Source: Druceiella hillmani
Taxonomy: Eukaryota > Arthropoda > Insecta > Lepidoptera > Hepialidae
Length of the DNA: 64,000 bases
NCBI GenBank assembly: GCA_039881145.1
Contig: JAYKKI010000149.1
Span: 682,001 to 746,000, forward strand
Direction of reading: 5' to 3'
Part shown: in pieces, positions 36,985 to 49,279 of the stretch
How the letters are laid out: the number at the start of each line of letters is the position of its first letter
Numbering within the stretch: the stretch's first letter is position 1
Position numbers and translations under genes: made by a program
Notes under the pieces: generated by a model
What the model was told of the DNA's origin: nothing
Databases searched by the model: none
What the model saw: the letters and a program-made list of their open reading frames with translations, nothing else

Positions 36985-37864
36985 CAACTTGCTTTAAGGC
37001 CTTTACCGGATTTATATCTCTTGAACTTAAAGTCAATAATTGTGAAACGTATGCTTAACGTTGAAACGTATGCATATATTCAGTGAAACACGTAAATAAA
37101 AACATGGCGTGAAAACCCAGATTTAAATCATAAAATTTACACCGACGGTGAAGCGGTGTAAATTTAGTAGCAGTATTACACGAAAGGAGCAAGTTTTAAT
37201 ATCAAAAAATATAGACATTCTGCTCTGAAGTTCCAAATAAACAATAAAATGTGTATGAAAATTATTGGTTCTCTTAACATTAATTTTGATTGAATAATAA
37301 TATTTTAACAAAAAAATTCACCATAACACATATTACCTTTAGATATCTATATCAATAAGAGACTCTGTTAAGTCTTCAACCTCAGAGGAGATAATAAATG
37401 TATCTAATATATCTTCCAGTGATACAAAATTGTCTTTATACTAGTAAATTGTCTTTATACACTAGATACCTATCTAGATATCATACAATTAACGTCGTGT
37501 GTAAACAGTATGAGAACATTTTTTTTATCGCTTTAGATCAACAAAGCCCTATGCTAACATTCCCACAATCATGTGACCTTTTCACCCTCTTGCATGGTGC
37601 GATTGAATTTGTTCTTTAAAAGCCAGGATTTATTACGACACAAAATATATTCGTGAAGATTTTGGAAATTAATTTCGTTAGAAAATTCATTATCATATGG
37701 AAATTCATTTCATTATCATTATTATTGTGTATTATAAATAACATAAACTATTAGCTCATCTCGGATCAATACTTAGACCCTGTCAAGATTGGAAATATCA
37801 CCATCAGTCATTAGGAGTTCAGTCTTCTGACTGTTTAAATTACTTTTGTCTACAAACTTAATTC

Positions 37865-37964
37865 CATAAATAGTTTTCATCTAGCTTATAATCTCCAAAG
37901 GTTTTTGAAACCTATGTGTTTGAAAAACCTTTGGAGATTATAAGCTAGATGAAAACTATTTATG
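37865..37964. repeat. Perfect 42-bp hairpin
   Basis: 37865-37906 (CATAAATAGTTTTCATCTAG and onward) is the exact reverse complement of 37923-37964, with a 16-base spacer GAAACCTATGTGTTTG. One mismatch past the inner end would extend pairing. A transcript would form a long uninterrupted stem. No coding frame or flanking duplication is evident. Confidence 0.95.
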
Positions 37965-38354
37965 AAAAGGTCTAGCCATTCTTATTTTGATATAAAAACC
38001 CTTATTTTTGTACGATATTTCTTTAAACTGGTTTTTAATCTGCCGTTTATCAAAAGCTAAAAAGGTCAATCTGCGTTTGCTAACATTTTCTTACCATTTT
38101 CATAATTTGTTTATGTTTCAAAAAAATCGCTTACCGACCTAGGTATTTCCTGCAATTTTTGCAACGCTACGCATGTCTGAAAAAAATAATCACAATGAAG
38201 TTTTAAGAAAACTTATTCAATAATGAAAAATTTCCCCCTTAAGGATGCCAGTCTTTCAAAATTTGAAGCAAAAAACCTGATGATCCCGAATGCATCTCGC
38301 TCCCCACAGATTAGCATAATTAAGCACTTATAAATACTTAATATATTTTTTTAT

Positions 38355-38630
38355 ATATTGAATATATTTGGCGTTAATATTGTAGAAATTCATTATTCAC
38401 AATTAAATTAAACTAGTTGGTGTAGTATTATTTCCACTTTCTTTAAGTTCTTTACCACGACCGATGTTTCGTTGTATTACAACATCTTTATGTGGGCTAT
38501 TAGCAAAGATTCTAGCCCACCTGAAGTTATTGTAATGCAATGCCCACCTGAAGATGTTGTAATATAATGAAACATAAGAAAGTAACAAAGAAAGTAGAAA
38601 TAATACTACATCACGTAGTTTCATATTTTT
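38355..38630. repeat. Fold-back element, copy C
   Basis: Left arm and flank (ATATATTTGGCGTTAATATT, then AAACTAGTTGGTGTAGTATT) and right arm (AATACTACATCACGTAGTTT) match the copies at 46441 and 60867. The centre is rearranged, with a second partial CCCACCTGAA unit (38517 and 38546). The hammerhead-like cores are damaged on both strands. The minus-strand one reads AUAAAGA in place of CUGAAGA but keeps GAAAC, a different tetraloop, and GUC followed by GUGG. Confidence 0.85.
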
Positions 38631-38639
38631 TTATATCAA

Positions 38640-39390
38640 AATATTTATATTATCATTTATATTAAACCATTTACAATTATTAAGACAAGCAAGTGTAAAA
38701 ATATCGTAAAAAGGTCTCAAAATACAAAACAAAATCCGGAGAATTTTTAAAACATTTATGACGTATAATTTGTAACAACTTTTGGAATTAACTAATAAGA
38801 TAATTTTTGTTCTGTGCAATATCTGAGGCGTCAGAAATGATAATAATTAAGGGAAAACGACATCTGCCATGGATAATTCACCTGTTTTGAGATGAGATAT
38901 TAGATATGTTATATAATATATGCAATGATTAATACTTATTTTATTAAGTAAAATCCACCGAGTCGTAGGGATAAAGAAATATAACTTTGAAAAGCATAGT
39001 TACAGAGCATTTAAAAGGCAAATCCGGTTGCTTCATGGCCAGTTTCAAATATCGAGATTGAACTTAAAAAATTGTGATGTTTTGGAATAGATTTGCAAAA
39101 AAAAGTTTCTCGAATATTTAAAAGCAGTAAAACAATACAATGATCTATACAAAACTGATAAAATATATTCACAATGATTCCTTAAAACTCTACCTTTGCA
39201 AAAACAAAGATAAGACCTGATTTTTTAAAATATATTTTTCTTCTATGGTATGAAATGTCATAAAAACCAGGCCTACATATTATGGCTGCTAATATATTAT
39301 ACCGTCGCACAGTTATGTTTCAAGTTACGATTATTAAAATAAATTTAATTACTGAGAAATATAACAAAAATAGTACCTTCCTGATCTGAC
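38640..39390. other. AT-rich DNA, no gene seen
   Basis: Nothing recognised. A 62-codon minus-strand frame at 38631-38819 has no motif. Confidence 0.5.
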
Positions 39391-39422
39391 GTTCGCGGGT
39401 CCATGAAGCGAGATAAAAAGGT

Positions 39423-39492
39423 TTCATTGTCATCTCACTGCTACATCCAACGCAGCCCCCCGTTTAGGATGTAGCAGTGAGACGACAATGAA
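39423..39492. repeat. 26-bp inverted repeat with GC-rich loop
   Basis: TTCATTGTCATCTCACTGCT and on to 39448 pairs with 39467-39492 with one mismatch. The 18-base loop contains GCAGCCCCCCG. The surrounding 39390-39560 is GC-raised. It could be the core of a snap-back transposon or a hairpin RNA; no outer terminal repeats were found. Confidence 0.9.
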
Positions 39493-39559
39493 GCTTAACG
39501 CTAATGCCACCTTAGGGAGGGATAAGGATTCACCTCTAACCCTATAATAACCCCAGGGT

Positions 39560-41321
39560 CGATGGTGTCTTACTTTTTTTTTATTTCAAACGCTTCCAGT
39601 AATAAGTAAAATATAGGTAATTGTATATTCTCATTCATTAAAATTAAACACATTCAAACATTTTCAATATCAGTTTTTGAGAGAGACGATAAACTCATTC
39701 CATTACGGATTAAATAGGTTTAGTTAAGTAATATAAACGTTGAAAGAGCGATTCAATTACAATAAATTTTTGAAAGCACAAAGACAGTAACAAAATTTAA
39801 TGATCGAATTAAACTTTTGTGTTAAATTTTTACTATGAAACGAACAGGGCATTAAAGAAAATATGGCTTCCATTATCTTTAAGTGACCCAGAAAATTCAT
39901 ATACGAAATTTTGTGGTTTCCAGCAAAACAAAACCGTTTTGATGGGTTTCAATATATTGTTACAACGACGACGTGACTGTTTTATGACCTTTCAAATTTC
40001 ACGATCTCTTGGCAAAGGCAAAGCAAAATAGTTCTATGAAAATGCTCCCAAAGGTCAGAGGTTAAAACTATTGCCATATTATTATATTTTAGCGACGTAA
40101 ATCACTAAAAGAGCGTAGGTTGTTTACAACACAGCAGTTGCATCAAAATAAATACTTGGTATTGAGATTGAAACGCAAGCGTAAAGAAATTGTAATAATA
40201 TCGCTAAACAAAAACACAAGTTATTTACACGTCTAAGGAAGTAATTGCCCTAAAATAAAATTTAAAATCCTAAACAAGTTACGTGACGAAAAAAGCACCT
40301 TGCAACATTTGTCCGTTCTGGTGTGAATAGTTAATAAATAAATAATCCGCAGATTCGTTTTTCTCAGCACATTTCGAAAACTCCGCGACTGACAAGGGTG
40401 AATATTAACAAATGTATGAACACGTATATATTTTTAAAAATTTCATAACTAACGTAGGTGTATATAATTACATATATGTGATTTATTCCTTATTGTTATT
40501 TATTCCAATGCAGTAAATTAAATAAAACTTTGACTGTACATAATTCATAAAAGTGCATCAAATTTCCATAGGGCTACCTTGACAGGAAATTTTTGTGCTA
40601 TTTAATGCTTTGTCCATAGACTTTTATTTCCAAATTTTAGTTTTGTGCAATAAACTGTGGTAGGAATATTATCCACAAACTCTTACATCTTTTAAAGGTA
40701 TATAATATTCCGTTAATTCGAAGTTAATTTGTTTTAATTATGGTGATGGTGATAGTTATTAAAATTATAATCCAAAACACTGTTTTAGAGAATAGTTATT
40801 TAAATAACTCGTGTTCTTTTAGTTATTCCTTTTTGTGTGTTTTACATTTGCACTAGGTTGAATAAACAAAAATATGTGGAATTTCAATTTTTTTTCAATA
40901 TGTTCTATGTTAGATGATACCTATTATATGATTTACTAATTTAATTTATGAAAATGAATATATGGGATGAATTTCATTTTGTTATTCCATATTTTTACAT
41001 TCCTAAAACTAGTAGGCTCAAAGATCAATACAGAAAAGGGAGAAAATATTTACTACCATTTATGAAGAAGAATAGTGCTGACAAGTGTGGTTTTCCCATT
41101 TGATATTTAAAAGACTTCGTTAGATTATATTTGAAATAAATTATGAGTATTTTAGTAACTGCGAAACGTAGATAGACCTTTATACTTACGCTGTAAAGTA
41201 TCAAAGTGTATTTATCAAACACCAATTTTGTATGACTCTTTCTTCGATACTCATTTTTTTCCAAAGAATACCCGTTTTAGTATTTTTTTTTTAAATTTTC
41301 ACAAAGTACTAATGAATTTTA
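39560..41321. other. AT-rich DNA, no gene seen
   Basis: A 70-codon frame at 39819-40031 (plus) and a 79-codon frame at 41025-41264 (minus) show no family motif. No repeat recognised. Confidence 0.5.
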
Positions 41322-41373
41322 AAGGATCCTTCTTTTGAAGTTATTTTTAAAGGACTTCAAAAGAAGGATCCTT
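41322..41373. repeat. Perfect 20-bp hairpin
   Basis: AAGGATCCTTCTTTTGAAGT (41322-41341) is the exact reverse complement of 41354-41373, with the spacer TATTTTTAAAGG. The outer part AAGGATCCTT is itself a palindrome. Confidence 0.92.
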
Positions 41374-44300
41374 GGAAATACATAAAGTAAAATAATCCAT
41401 TTATAAAACAATCCATTTTTGCAGTAAATGAGAAAAAGTAAAAGTGCTCAAAATATTTCGAATTCAAGCACGTTGAATAAAAAAACTTGATTTAAAAAAC
41501 GTATAAAAGACAAAAAATAGTATAATAATTAATTAATTTTTATTTGAAATTTGGGTTATTATTGTAATTTATTTAATTTCTATTTGAAATTCGAGTTATT
41601 AAGTAAAAAAAATGTTTTGTAACTCGTATTAAAAAATCATGTCATAACATAAAATGAGGTAGACGTTTTCTTTCAGATTAATATAGAGAAGGAATCGATT
41701 AAAACTATTTTCATGTTATAAAATGTTTTTGGTCGTCTAATTAACTGAAAAGATGTTAAACCACTCGCCCATTAAAAGAAAATCCATCCATGTTAAAAGC
41801 GCGGAATCATCATTATTTTCCATGAGCGAACTTAAACAAAATCGAGTTTAGTTATTATTTGGGCATGCTAATATATTTGTTATGGCCACTTATTCACGAG
41901 CACTTTTGGTTTTTAACTGGGTTTGTTAAGATTGCCTTCCATTTGTTAGATTTAATTTTATGGTAAGTTTTATTTTATAATGGATCTGCGTCAAATCGTA
42001 CATAGATCGTGTTTTATGTCAATTTTGCTCAATTCGACTTGGATTTGCTGGAAATGAGTTATGTACGACTTTGTCCGTATTTAATTGTGATTCAATTCAA
42101 ATCGGATTAAAATGGGAATAATTTTGATTTACAGATTATATTGGATTAATTTTAGATATTGCATTTGTTCCATTATTGCTCCATTTTGAATTTCAGTTTA
42201 AAGTAGAGTTGACAAAACGGAACGGATTTTTTCACGTCAATTTATATTGGGATTTATTTCTAATTTGAGCATGACTTGGTTTGAATTAAGTTCGAACTAG
42301 GCGGAATTAAGTCATTTTATTCGGGTTAGATTAATTTAGATTAGTATAGTGTCCTTTTGTATCGGATTTGATTGCGGTAGGGATTTGAATTTCGGATACA
42401 CCTGGAAGATTGTTTTTAATTATAAATGTTTACCCGAGATAGACGCAAATAAAAATCAAGTGACCGCAGAATGCGTGTAGCCATGAATATTTTACGGCTT
42501 TAAGCAGTAAAGTTACACATTTTTTATCCAACACTAAAGATAAGCAAAATCTAATGTGACATAAACATTTAAATATATTCTGTGAAGGCGCTACTATTTC
42601 AGGGTTACACTATGGTATAAGCAGGCTATGCGGACGAGAGCAGGTGTGCTTAAACCTTTCCCCTAATACGATATAGCGTGTTCTGCTATATCAGTAATTT
42701 GCTTAAATAGTCTACGCCACCGTTATTAAAAAAAACGAAGCAAGTTTGAAAAAGAATTAGACATTCCGTAACAAGTTATAACGAAATATTTGGAATTTTG
42801 CTAGTAGATTTCAATTCAATTTATATTTGCAGATTAGATTTATATGACTTGTAATTTCTGTGTCAAAAACTGAAAACTTTATTTGCGAAGAGATCATGGA
42901 CGCTTGTCCGTCCGCGTAATTTGTTGAAAACTAGTAAGTAGATGGAACGAACATTTTTCCTAAAAAAAATCCTTTGAATTTAAATTTCACTTAAAACGTA
43001 TACGACAAATTTTATTCAGGTTTTCCACACAAAAGTCTTAGTTCTTCTAACATTTTTAAGCAATTATAATTTCTGAATTCGATCTATATTGAATTTCCTA
43101 TGGTGTTAGTTCGCTACATTTCGAGAGCAATTCGAACGCTGTGTCGTGTCGATGATTATGTTATCAGATAGTAGTGAAGTTGTTCAGAAACTGCAGACGG
43201 TCTTCCCACTTTTACAATTCTTCTTTATAAAATTCTAATAAGGTTTTAAAAATGGTTAAATGTGCGAAATAATATTAATATTTGCGACATGAAATTTAAC
43301 TTTTCTAAAATATGTGTTTAAACAGAATAATCCGAAAAATTTATTCGTAAGTACATCCAAAACACATTATTACTTTAAGCTATTATCGAGATTTTAGTTA
43401 TTTATCTTGCTACAAAAATATATAATGGGTGCTCTGTGCCTGTGTACTAGTTTTTAAATCAAATTGTACCAAAAACCAAAAATACTTTTTATGCTTGTCT
43501 GTTATTAAATTTTTAATAGCCAATTATGAAAGGAAAGATATATAAAATAAATTTATTAACTAAACTAAAATATAACGTTTCCAGTTAAGCAATGAAAGAT
43601 ATTTTTTAACAATTGGTACTTTTGAGAACTAGAAATGATTTTTAATTGGCATAAGAACGGAAATGAGGAAAAAATGAAAAATACGGACAGGGTGTAACCA
43701 GAAGAGTGAATAGGAAGTATATGGAAGGACTTATGGGAGGGGGAATTTTGAGACGACCCTTGAAAGTATAAATGGAAAAGATATTCTATATATAGTGTTT
43801 TAATTTATATAGAGCCAAATAACGAAGAAAATAAACGAGGTACTCAATTTGCGAATTTGTAGACTACGTAATTTCTTCGAAAGTAGGCAAAGGTATTAAA
43901 TAGAGATAGATATAAATTTGGAAGCGAGATAAGAAGGAATGTGCGGATTATTAAAACGCTAAAAAGTAGCACAAGGATATATTTTGCATTCATCATTCAT
44001 TTTCAACCACTCTAGTTGCGTCTTAAATTTAGAAATAAAATGAAAGTATATGTAACAAAAATGTAACAAAAAATGTAAACTGTAACAAAAATCAATGTAA
44101 CAACAATGATGGTAACAAAGGTGAATTAAAAATAATATTCGGCAAATAAATATTTCCATCAATTAACTAAGCATAATTTGCAAAAATTATGACGATATTA
44201 CCATAAATTTATTCGCCATATAAAATCATAATTACATAAATTTGGAACATATTTAAGACTTTTCCAGCTCACAGTCGTTGGTTTAGTCGTGTACCAGATG

Positions 44301-45360
44301 TATTTTTGTGTAATAATTAGGACATAAACTTTCAGATTCAGAGATATCCAAAATGTAAATGACCTGTCAGGCACTTTCAGTACTCACGGAACTGTATTTA
44401 AAATTAAAATGTAAATTAATTCGATTTCATGCTTCCGAGCAAAGCGTAGCATGTTTTCTTTTTTCCATATTTTGTAATTACATTTGACAAAAATGAATAT
44501 TGAAAGTTGCACTTAGTTTTTTGAGTATGCTAATTGATAATATTAGAAAATTTTGCACATTTGTTTAGTTTACTCTGTACTTATTGCTACACAGGCTAAC
44601 TTTATCTGGCAATAATAACTATGAAAGTTTAAATATTTAGAGTCGATTCTATGAAAACATCTAATTTTTTAGAATTATCTTAAACATTTAATGATCGTAA
44701 TTTAATTACGCACCAACATTATTCAATCCTAGCCGTTATTATAGATTTAACAAACCAATATTGCGTAAAAAGCGCTTTAAATAAATGACAATTTACGATA
44801 GCATTTAAATTGTTAAACAATTTTTGCATTTACTTCTCTTTACGAGAAAAATCTTAATTAAAACACACTTTTACGTATCAAAGAGAGTGGCTATAAGTTG
44901 GGAATTTATGACATTATTCTAACCATTCTTGTATATATTTAGTTCAATCCCCTCAGCAATATCATTTAAGTCACTAAAATCACTATCAAAATGCTCACAG
45001 TCCCCATACCTCTAATTCCGTTTCCAGTCAATATTAATGTCTTAAATATGTAAATAGAAGTATCTAATGACGCACTTCTTAGTAAAATTATGGCAGTTCA
45101 ATGAAAAATTATTAGTTTCCAAAAAAAATGGTTTTCAGTATAATGAGTTCTTATATGTAGTATCTTTGATATTATCGAAAAACGTTGATATCAACAAGTC
45201 TAAAAGAAATAAATAATATTTACACACATTGATTACGTAAATACACAATGTGAATATATGTACGTAAATATATGTATATAATACGCGACGTTGCTTACCA
45301 GTTCGTTCGCTTATAATTTGAGTTCTACCTGATGGTTTTGTACTTCTACATACACACTCA

Positions 45361-45363
<3 letters not shown>
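41374..45363. other. AT-rich anonymous DNA
   Basis: No gene recognised in about 4 kb. A small 8-bp hairpin (GATATAGC...GCTATATC) lies at 42670-42692. 43660-43760 is purine-rich. The minus strand at about 45015-44940 reads RYGDCEHFDSDFSDLNDIAE, an acidic stretch too short to assign. Confidence 0.45.

Positions 45364-45407
<44 letters not shown>
45364..45407. repeat. (TA)n microsatellite
   Basis: About 44 bases of uninterrupted TA. Confidence 0.95.
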
Positions 45408-45410
<3 letters not shown>

Positions 45411-45866
45411 TATATTAAGAATAGTGTTGAAAATAATTGGAACAATTACCGTACACAAAGCTCGGTGGACGACGTTATATATTTATCTTATCTCATAAAC
45501 TTCTATATTTCTATTCTCTGGTGATAACCCTGTATAAGCTTAATTTAATCTCCTTAGGTTTTAAAGTAATCCACCCCGATAGATGCGGGTGTCCCACATG
45601 TAATTTTATAAGACCCCATTAAAACTCAATAAAAACAACGATAAAAAGTTATGTAAACATGATCTGCGTAAAATTCCAATATTCTATTCGTTTATGATCA
45701 TTTTATGATGATCGGTTTCGTAGGTGAAACGTAAAAGGGAAACAAACAAAAAACTTTCAATTATATTAATTGGAAAGACAAAGTAGTTAATGTTGGTAGT
45801 TACGAAATTATTATCTAAGCAATACATATTTGCAATTTTAATAATTACACACTAATTAACAATTTA

Positions 45867-45974
<108 letters not shown>

Positions 45975-46440
45975 TAATTATGAGAAAAACATTAGAAAAA
46001 ATAAATCAAAGTTAATGAAAACGAATACGACTTATTGAGTATTGACATCCATGTGGAATGACATATACCGAAATATGGTATAAAGTCAATATTAAAAGGA
46101 CATGAAGGCAAGAATAATTTAAAATAAAAAAGAGACAGATTTTCTTTCGAAAATAAATCTTGTAATTTTTCTTTATATTCCATGCATAAAACCAAGCTAC
46201 CATATTTGAAAAATACGAAAGCTACTTTAGAGTGAACTTCAAAACTGCATCTTTGTAGCTTCACCTAACATATACTTTCTATTAAGTAAATAATTAGTCA
46301 TGCGGAAACCAATCTTGGCTAGAATCGATCCTCACGTTGCACGTAGATTTGTTATTTTATATTATAATACTGAAGCAAAAAGTTGTAATTATGTAGTTAC
46401 AGTAATTGTCAAGAAAACTTCAAAAATTTTCATAATAAAC

Positions 46441-46740
46441 TTTATATTGAATATATTTGGAGTTAATTTTGTAGAAATTAATTATTCACCGTTAAATGAA
46501 ACTACGTGGTGTAGTATTATTTCTGCTTTCTTTAATTTCTTTACTACGACCTAGGTTTCGTTGTATTACAACATGTTCAGGTGGGCTATTAGCAAAGATA
46601 TTTGCTAATAGCCCACCTGAAAATGTTGTTACACAACTAAACTTAGGTCGTGATAAAGAAATTAAAGAAAGTAGAAACAATACTACACCACGTAGTTTCA
46701 TTTAAGGGTGGATAAATTTTCTAATTATTTCCGTTTCGTA
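46441..46740. repeat. Fold-back element, copy B (near-perfect palindrome)
   Basis: About 105 bases on each side pair around a 4-base loop GATA at 46597-46600. The innermost arms GGTGGGCTATTAGCAAA and complement (46580-46596, 46601-46617) are exact, and pairing continues with scattered mismatches out to about 46494 and 46703. Weaker similarity to the other copies extends further (ATATTTGGAGTTAATTTTGT on the left). Because it is palindromic, near-identical 69-codon frames appear on both strands (46492-46701 and 46496-46705); neither is a gene. Hammerhead-like cores lie on both arms, but G8 is changed in each. Confidence 0.92.
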
Positions 46741-47059
46741 GAAATGTCGACGAAAAAATATGAGCCACCGTAAATAAGGAGCAACACATATTTATGAGTT
46801 ATATAATGGGCTACAACAGTCAAATTCCTCATACATATCAACACACTCCATCTACGAGGACTTTATCGACTAAGATGATTTTACATTCTCTATCTTATTG
46901 GTTTCTTTTGTTGCCGTTATATCCGTTTTTAGGATTGAAAAAAGACTCAGATGCGTTTTCAGAATTCCACAATGCAATAGTCATTCGTCTGCTTATGCGT
47001 CTTTATAAACCACATCTTTGAAGTTTCTACAGTTCAATATTTAAGTAAATTAAATGTGT

Positions 47060-47705
47060 TAAGTATATGGCGATCTCAACAAATATATTAAATAACGATA
47101 GCGAGATATGGCGATCTCAATAAATATGTTGAATAACATTTTTAATATACTTCTCACATATGCATAGTAGCATCTAAATAAATAGGTTAAATAACAACTT
47201 TTAATACACTTTCCATCTTGCATAGTGCGATATGGTTACTCCAATAAATATGTCGAATAAAATTGTTTAATCTACTTCTCTCATATGCATAGTGGAACAT
47301 GGCGAGCTGAATAAACAGGTTAAATAACAATTTTAATGCACTTCTCATCTCGTAAAGTGGAACATGGTTACCTCAAAAAATATGTTAATTACCAATTTTT
47401 AATGTACCTCTCATTCATGTGTATTGATATATGACGATCTCAATAAATATGTTAAATAAAAATTTTAATGCTTTGTAATAATTACAATTTTTATTGCATT
47501 TCCTATACTTGTATAGCGGAAGCTGGCGATCGGAATAAATATGGTAATTAAATAATTTTAATGCTTCTCCCGTACATGAAATTTGGCGGCCTCAATAAAT
47601 ATGGTAAATAAGATTTTTTAATCCACTTCTCACACACACACAGTGGAACATGGAGGTCTTAATAAATATGTTAATTAACTATTTTGGCGCACTTCTTATA
47701 TATGT
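47060..47705. repeat. Degenerate minisatellite, about ten units of 60-67 bp
   Basis: The consensus unit is roughly: ATGGCGATCTCAATAAATAT, then GTTAAATAACAATTTTTAAT, then GCACTTCTCATATATGCATA, then GTGGAAC. Anchors of the unit occur at about 47068, 47107, 47170, 47231, 47298, 47363, 47430, 47523, 47583 and 47649. The first unit is short and the seventh carries an insertion. Units differ by many substitutions and small indels, so the array is old. Confidence 0.9.
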
Positions 47706-47905
47706 AGAAAGATAATTTAAAATTATGATTTCTTACCATTTTAATTTTAAAGGCTAGTTGTGAAATATTTGTATTCAAAATGGCAGGCGTTGTGCCACTC
47801 CCATTCTAATTTTTCGTCAATGGGTCAAAATCTGATAAAATTCTAGAAATTTGATTAAAACTTTCCAATAAACTCATTTTCGTTAACTTAATACAATATT
47901 TGCAG

Positions 47906-48115
47906 CTACGGAAACCTATTATGTACGTGTTGCACACTTGATAGGTTTTTAGTAATAACAATATAGAAACCCGTCATAGTTTTACAGAAACGATACGAAC
48001 ACCCTGTGGGGGGAGTAATTGGTACTGATAAAGTACTATCCTCCCTGTTACCTCTCTCCAACCTGCCTATTTTGACGCGGCAACGGGCTCTCAGTAGAGC
48101 CATAAAGAAAGATGA
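47906..48115. other. GC-raised patch of unknown origin
   Basis: The minus strand is open for 65 codons (RCRVKIGRLERGNRED, then TPPTGCSYRF) and less AT-rich than its flanks. I recognise no protein family, and no polymerase III boxes are convincing. It may be a fragment of an unlisted repeat. Confidence 0.3.
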
Positions 48116-48119
48116 TGCG

Positions 48120-49148
48120 CGTGGTCACAGTAATCACAACTGAAATATATTTATTAACTTTTTACAATTTTAATTTTAAAAAAACGTAGTACGACTAAAT
48201 TTCTCCCAAGTTTTAGATTTTAACCACTTTTTTACTGCTTTACGTCTTTTTGAAAAACGGCTCTTTCAGCGTCAAGCGTATAGCTTAACATAAACACACT
48301 ATATTATTAAAAATTACAGTTTTGTTTCGTATATTATTTTTTTGTAATTTTTTACAAACACTACGAAGTTACAAAGACTATACGTTACAGCGTAAACAAT
48401 CTTAAGCAAAAGAAAATATTAACCGTAAAAACTTACTTAATGGCAAGATGAAGCGAAATACTTAGCACCGAAAACTAAGTTCACGGAGGAAATACAACTG
48501 AGAAATCAAAGAATTTAAAAAAAGGCCATCATGCGGATTTATTACAAGTCAAAATGACCACATGGAAAAATTAGCACTAAATTTTTATAAAGTCGTTTAC
48601 ATAACATCGATAACCCTAAAAAGATAATTTTTTACTGTTATAGCCATATTGAATAATCACCAGAGTCATATCAATTTAAATGCATTCTCAAAGGCTCACT
48701 GGGAGTGTTTACATGATTAGAGCGAAATTAGGCTAATTTTGAATTCGCGAACATTATTATCGATGAAGTTATTAATTGGCCCGTTATTATGTTACATTTG
48801 CAGATTTACACAGCTTTAGCAGTAAATTAAAAACTGAAGTACCACATATTAATTCTTTAATAAACGAGGAACTACTTCGAACCGAGAAGTGAACGAGATA
48901 TAAAATATTATTGATATTAAGAAAATGTGATCGAATTATCTCCTACCGAGCGTAGCGATGATGAATACTTATTTTTACTGTGAATATACATATAGTTTTT
49001 CATTACAGTAAACATCAGTAAAACTCCTAACAATATCTTCTTTTAATGAAATCTAATTCTTCCCTGCAGTTTATTACTCACCACAACCGATCGTTCATGT
49101 GCATATATTTTTATAATAATGAACCCTGCAAATATTCCTTGATTTGGT
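48120..49148. other. AT-rich DNA, no gene seen
   Basis: Nothing recognised. Confidence 0.5.
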
Positions 49149-49174
49149 GTATATATATACATACATACACACAC

Positions 49175-49214
<40 letters not shown>

Positions 49215-49221
49215 GTACATA

Positions 49222-49279
<58 letters not shown>
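49149..49279. repeat. (TA)n/(CA)n compound microsatellite
   Basis: Alternating TA with ACATAC, CACACA and TGTACATA interruptions over about 130 bases. Confidence 0.95.

Noticed and set aside
44940..45015. Acidic minus-strand stretch as a piggyBac-type transposase N-terminus
   Set aside because: About 25 residues only, with no further piggyBac blocks nearby.
46492..46705. Two near-identical 69-codon proteins on opposite strands
   Set aside because: They arise because the DNA is palindromic; the frames are not kept in the other copies of the repeat.
47906..48115. SINE with polymerase III promoter
   Set aside because: The A-box and B-box candidates are poor and their spacing is uncertain.
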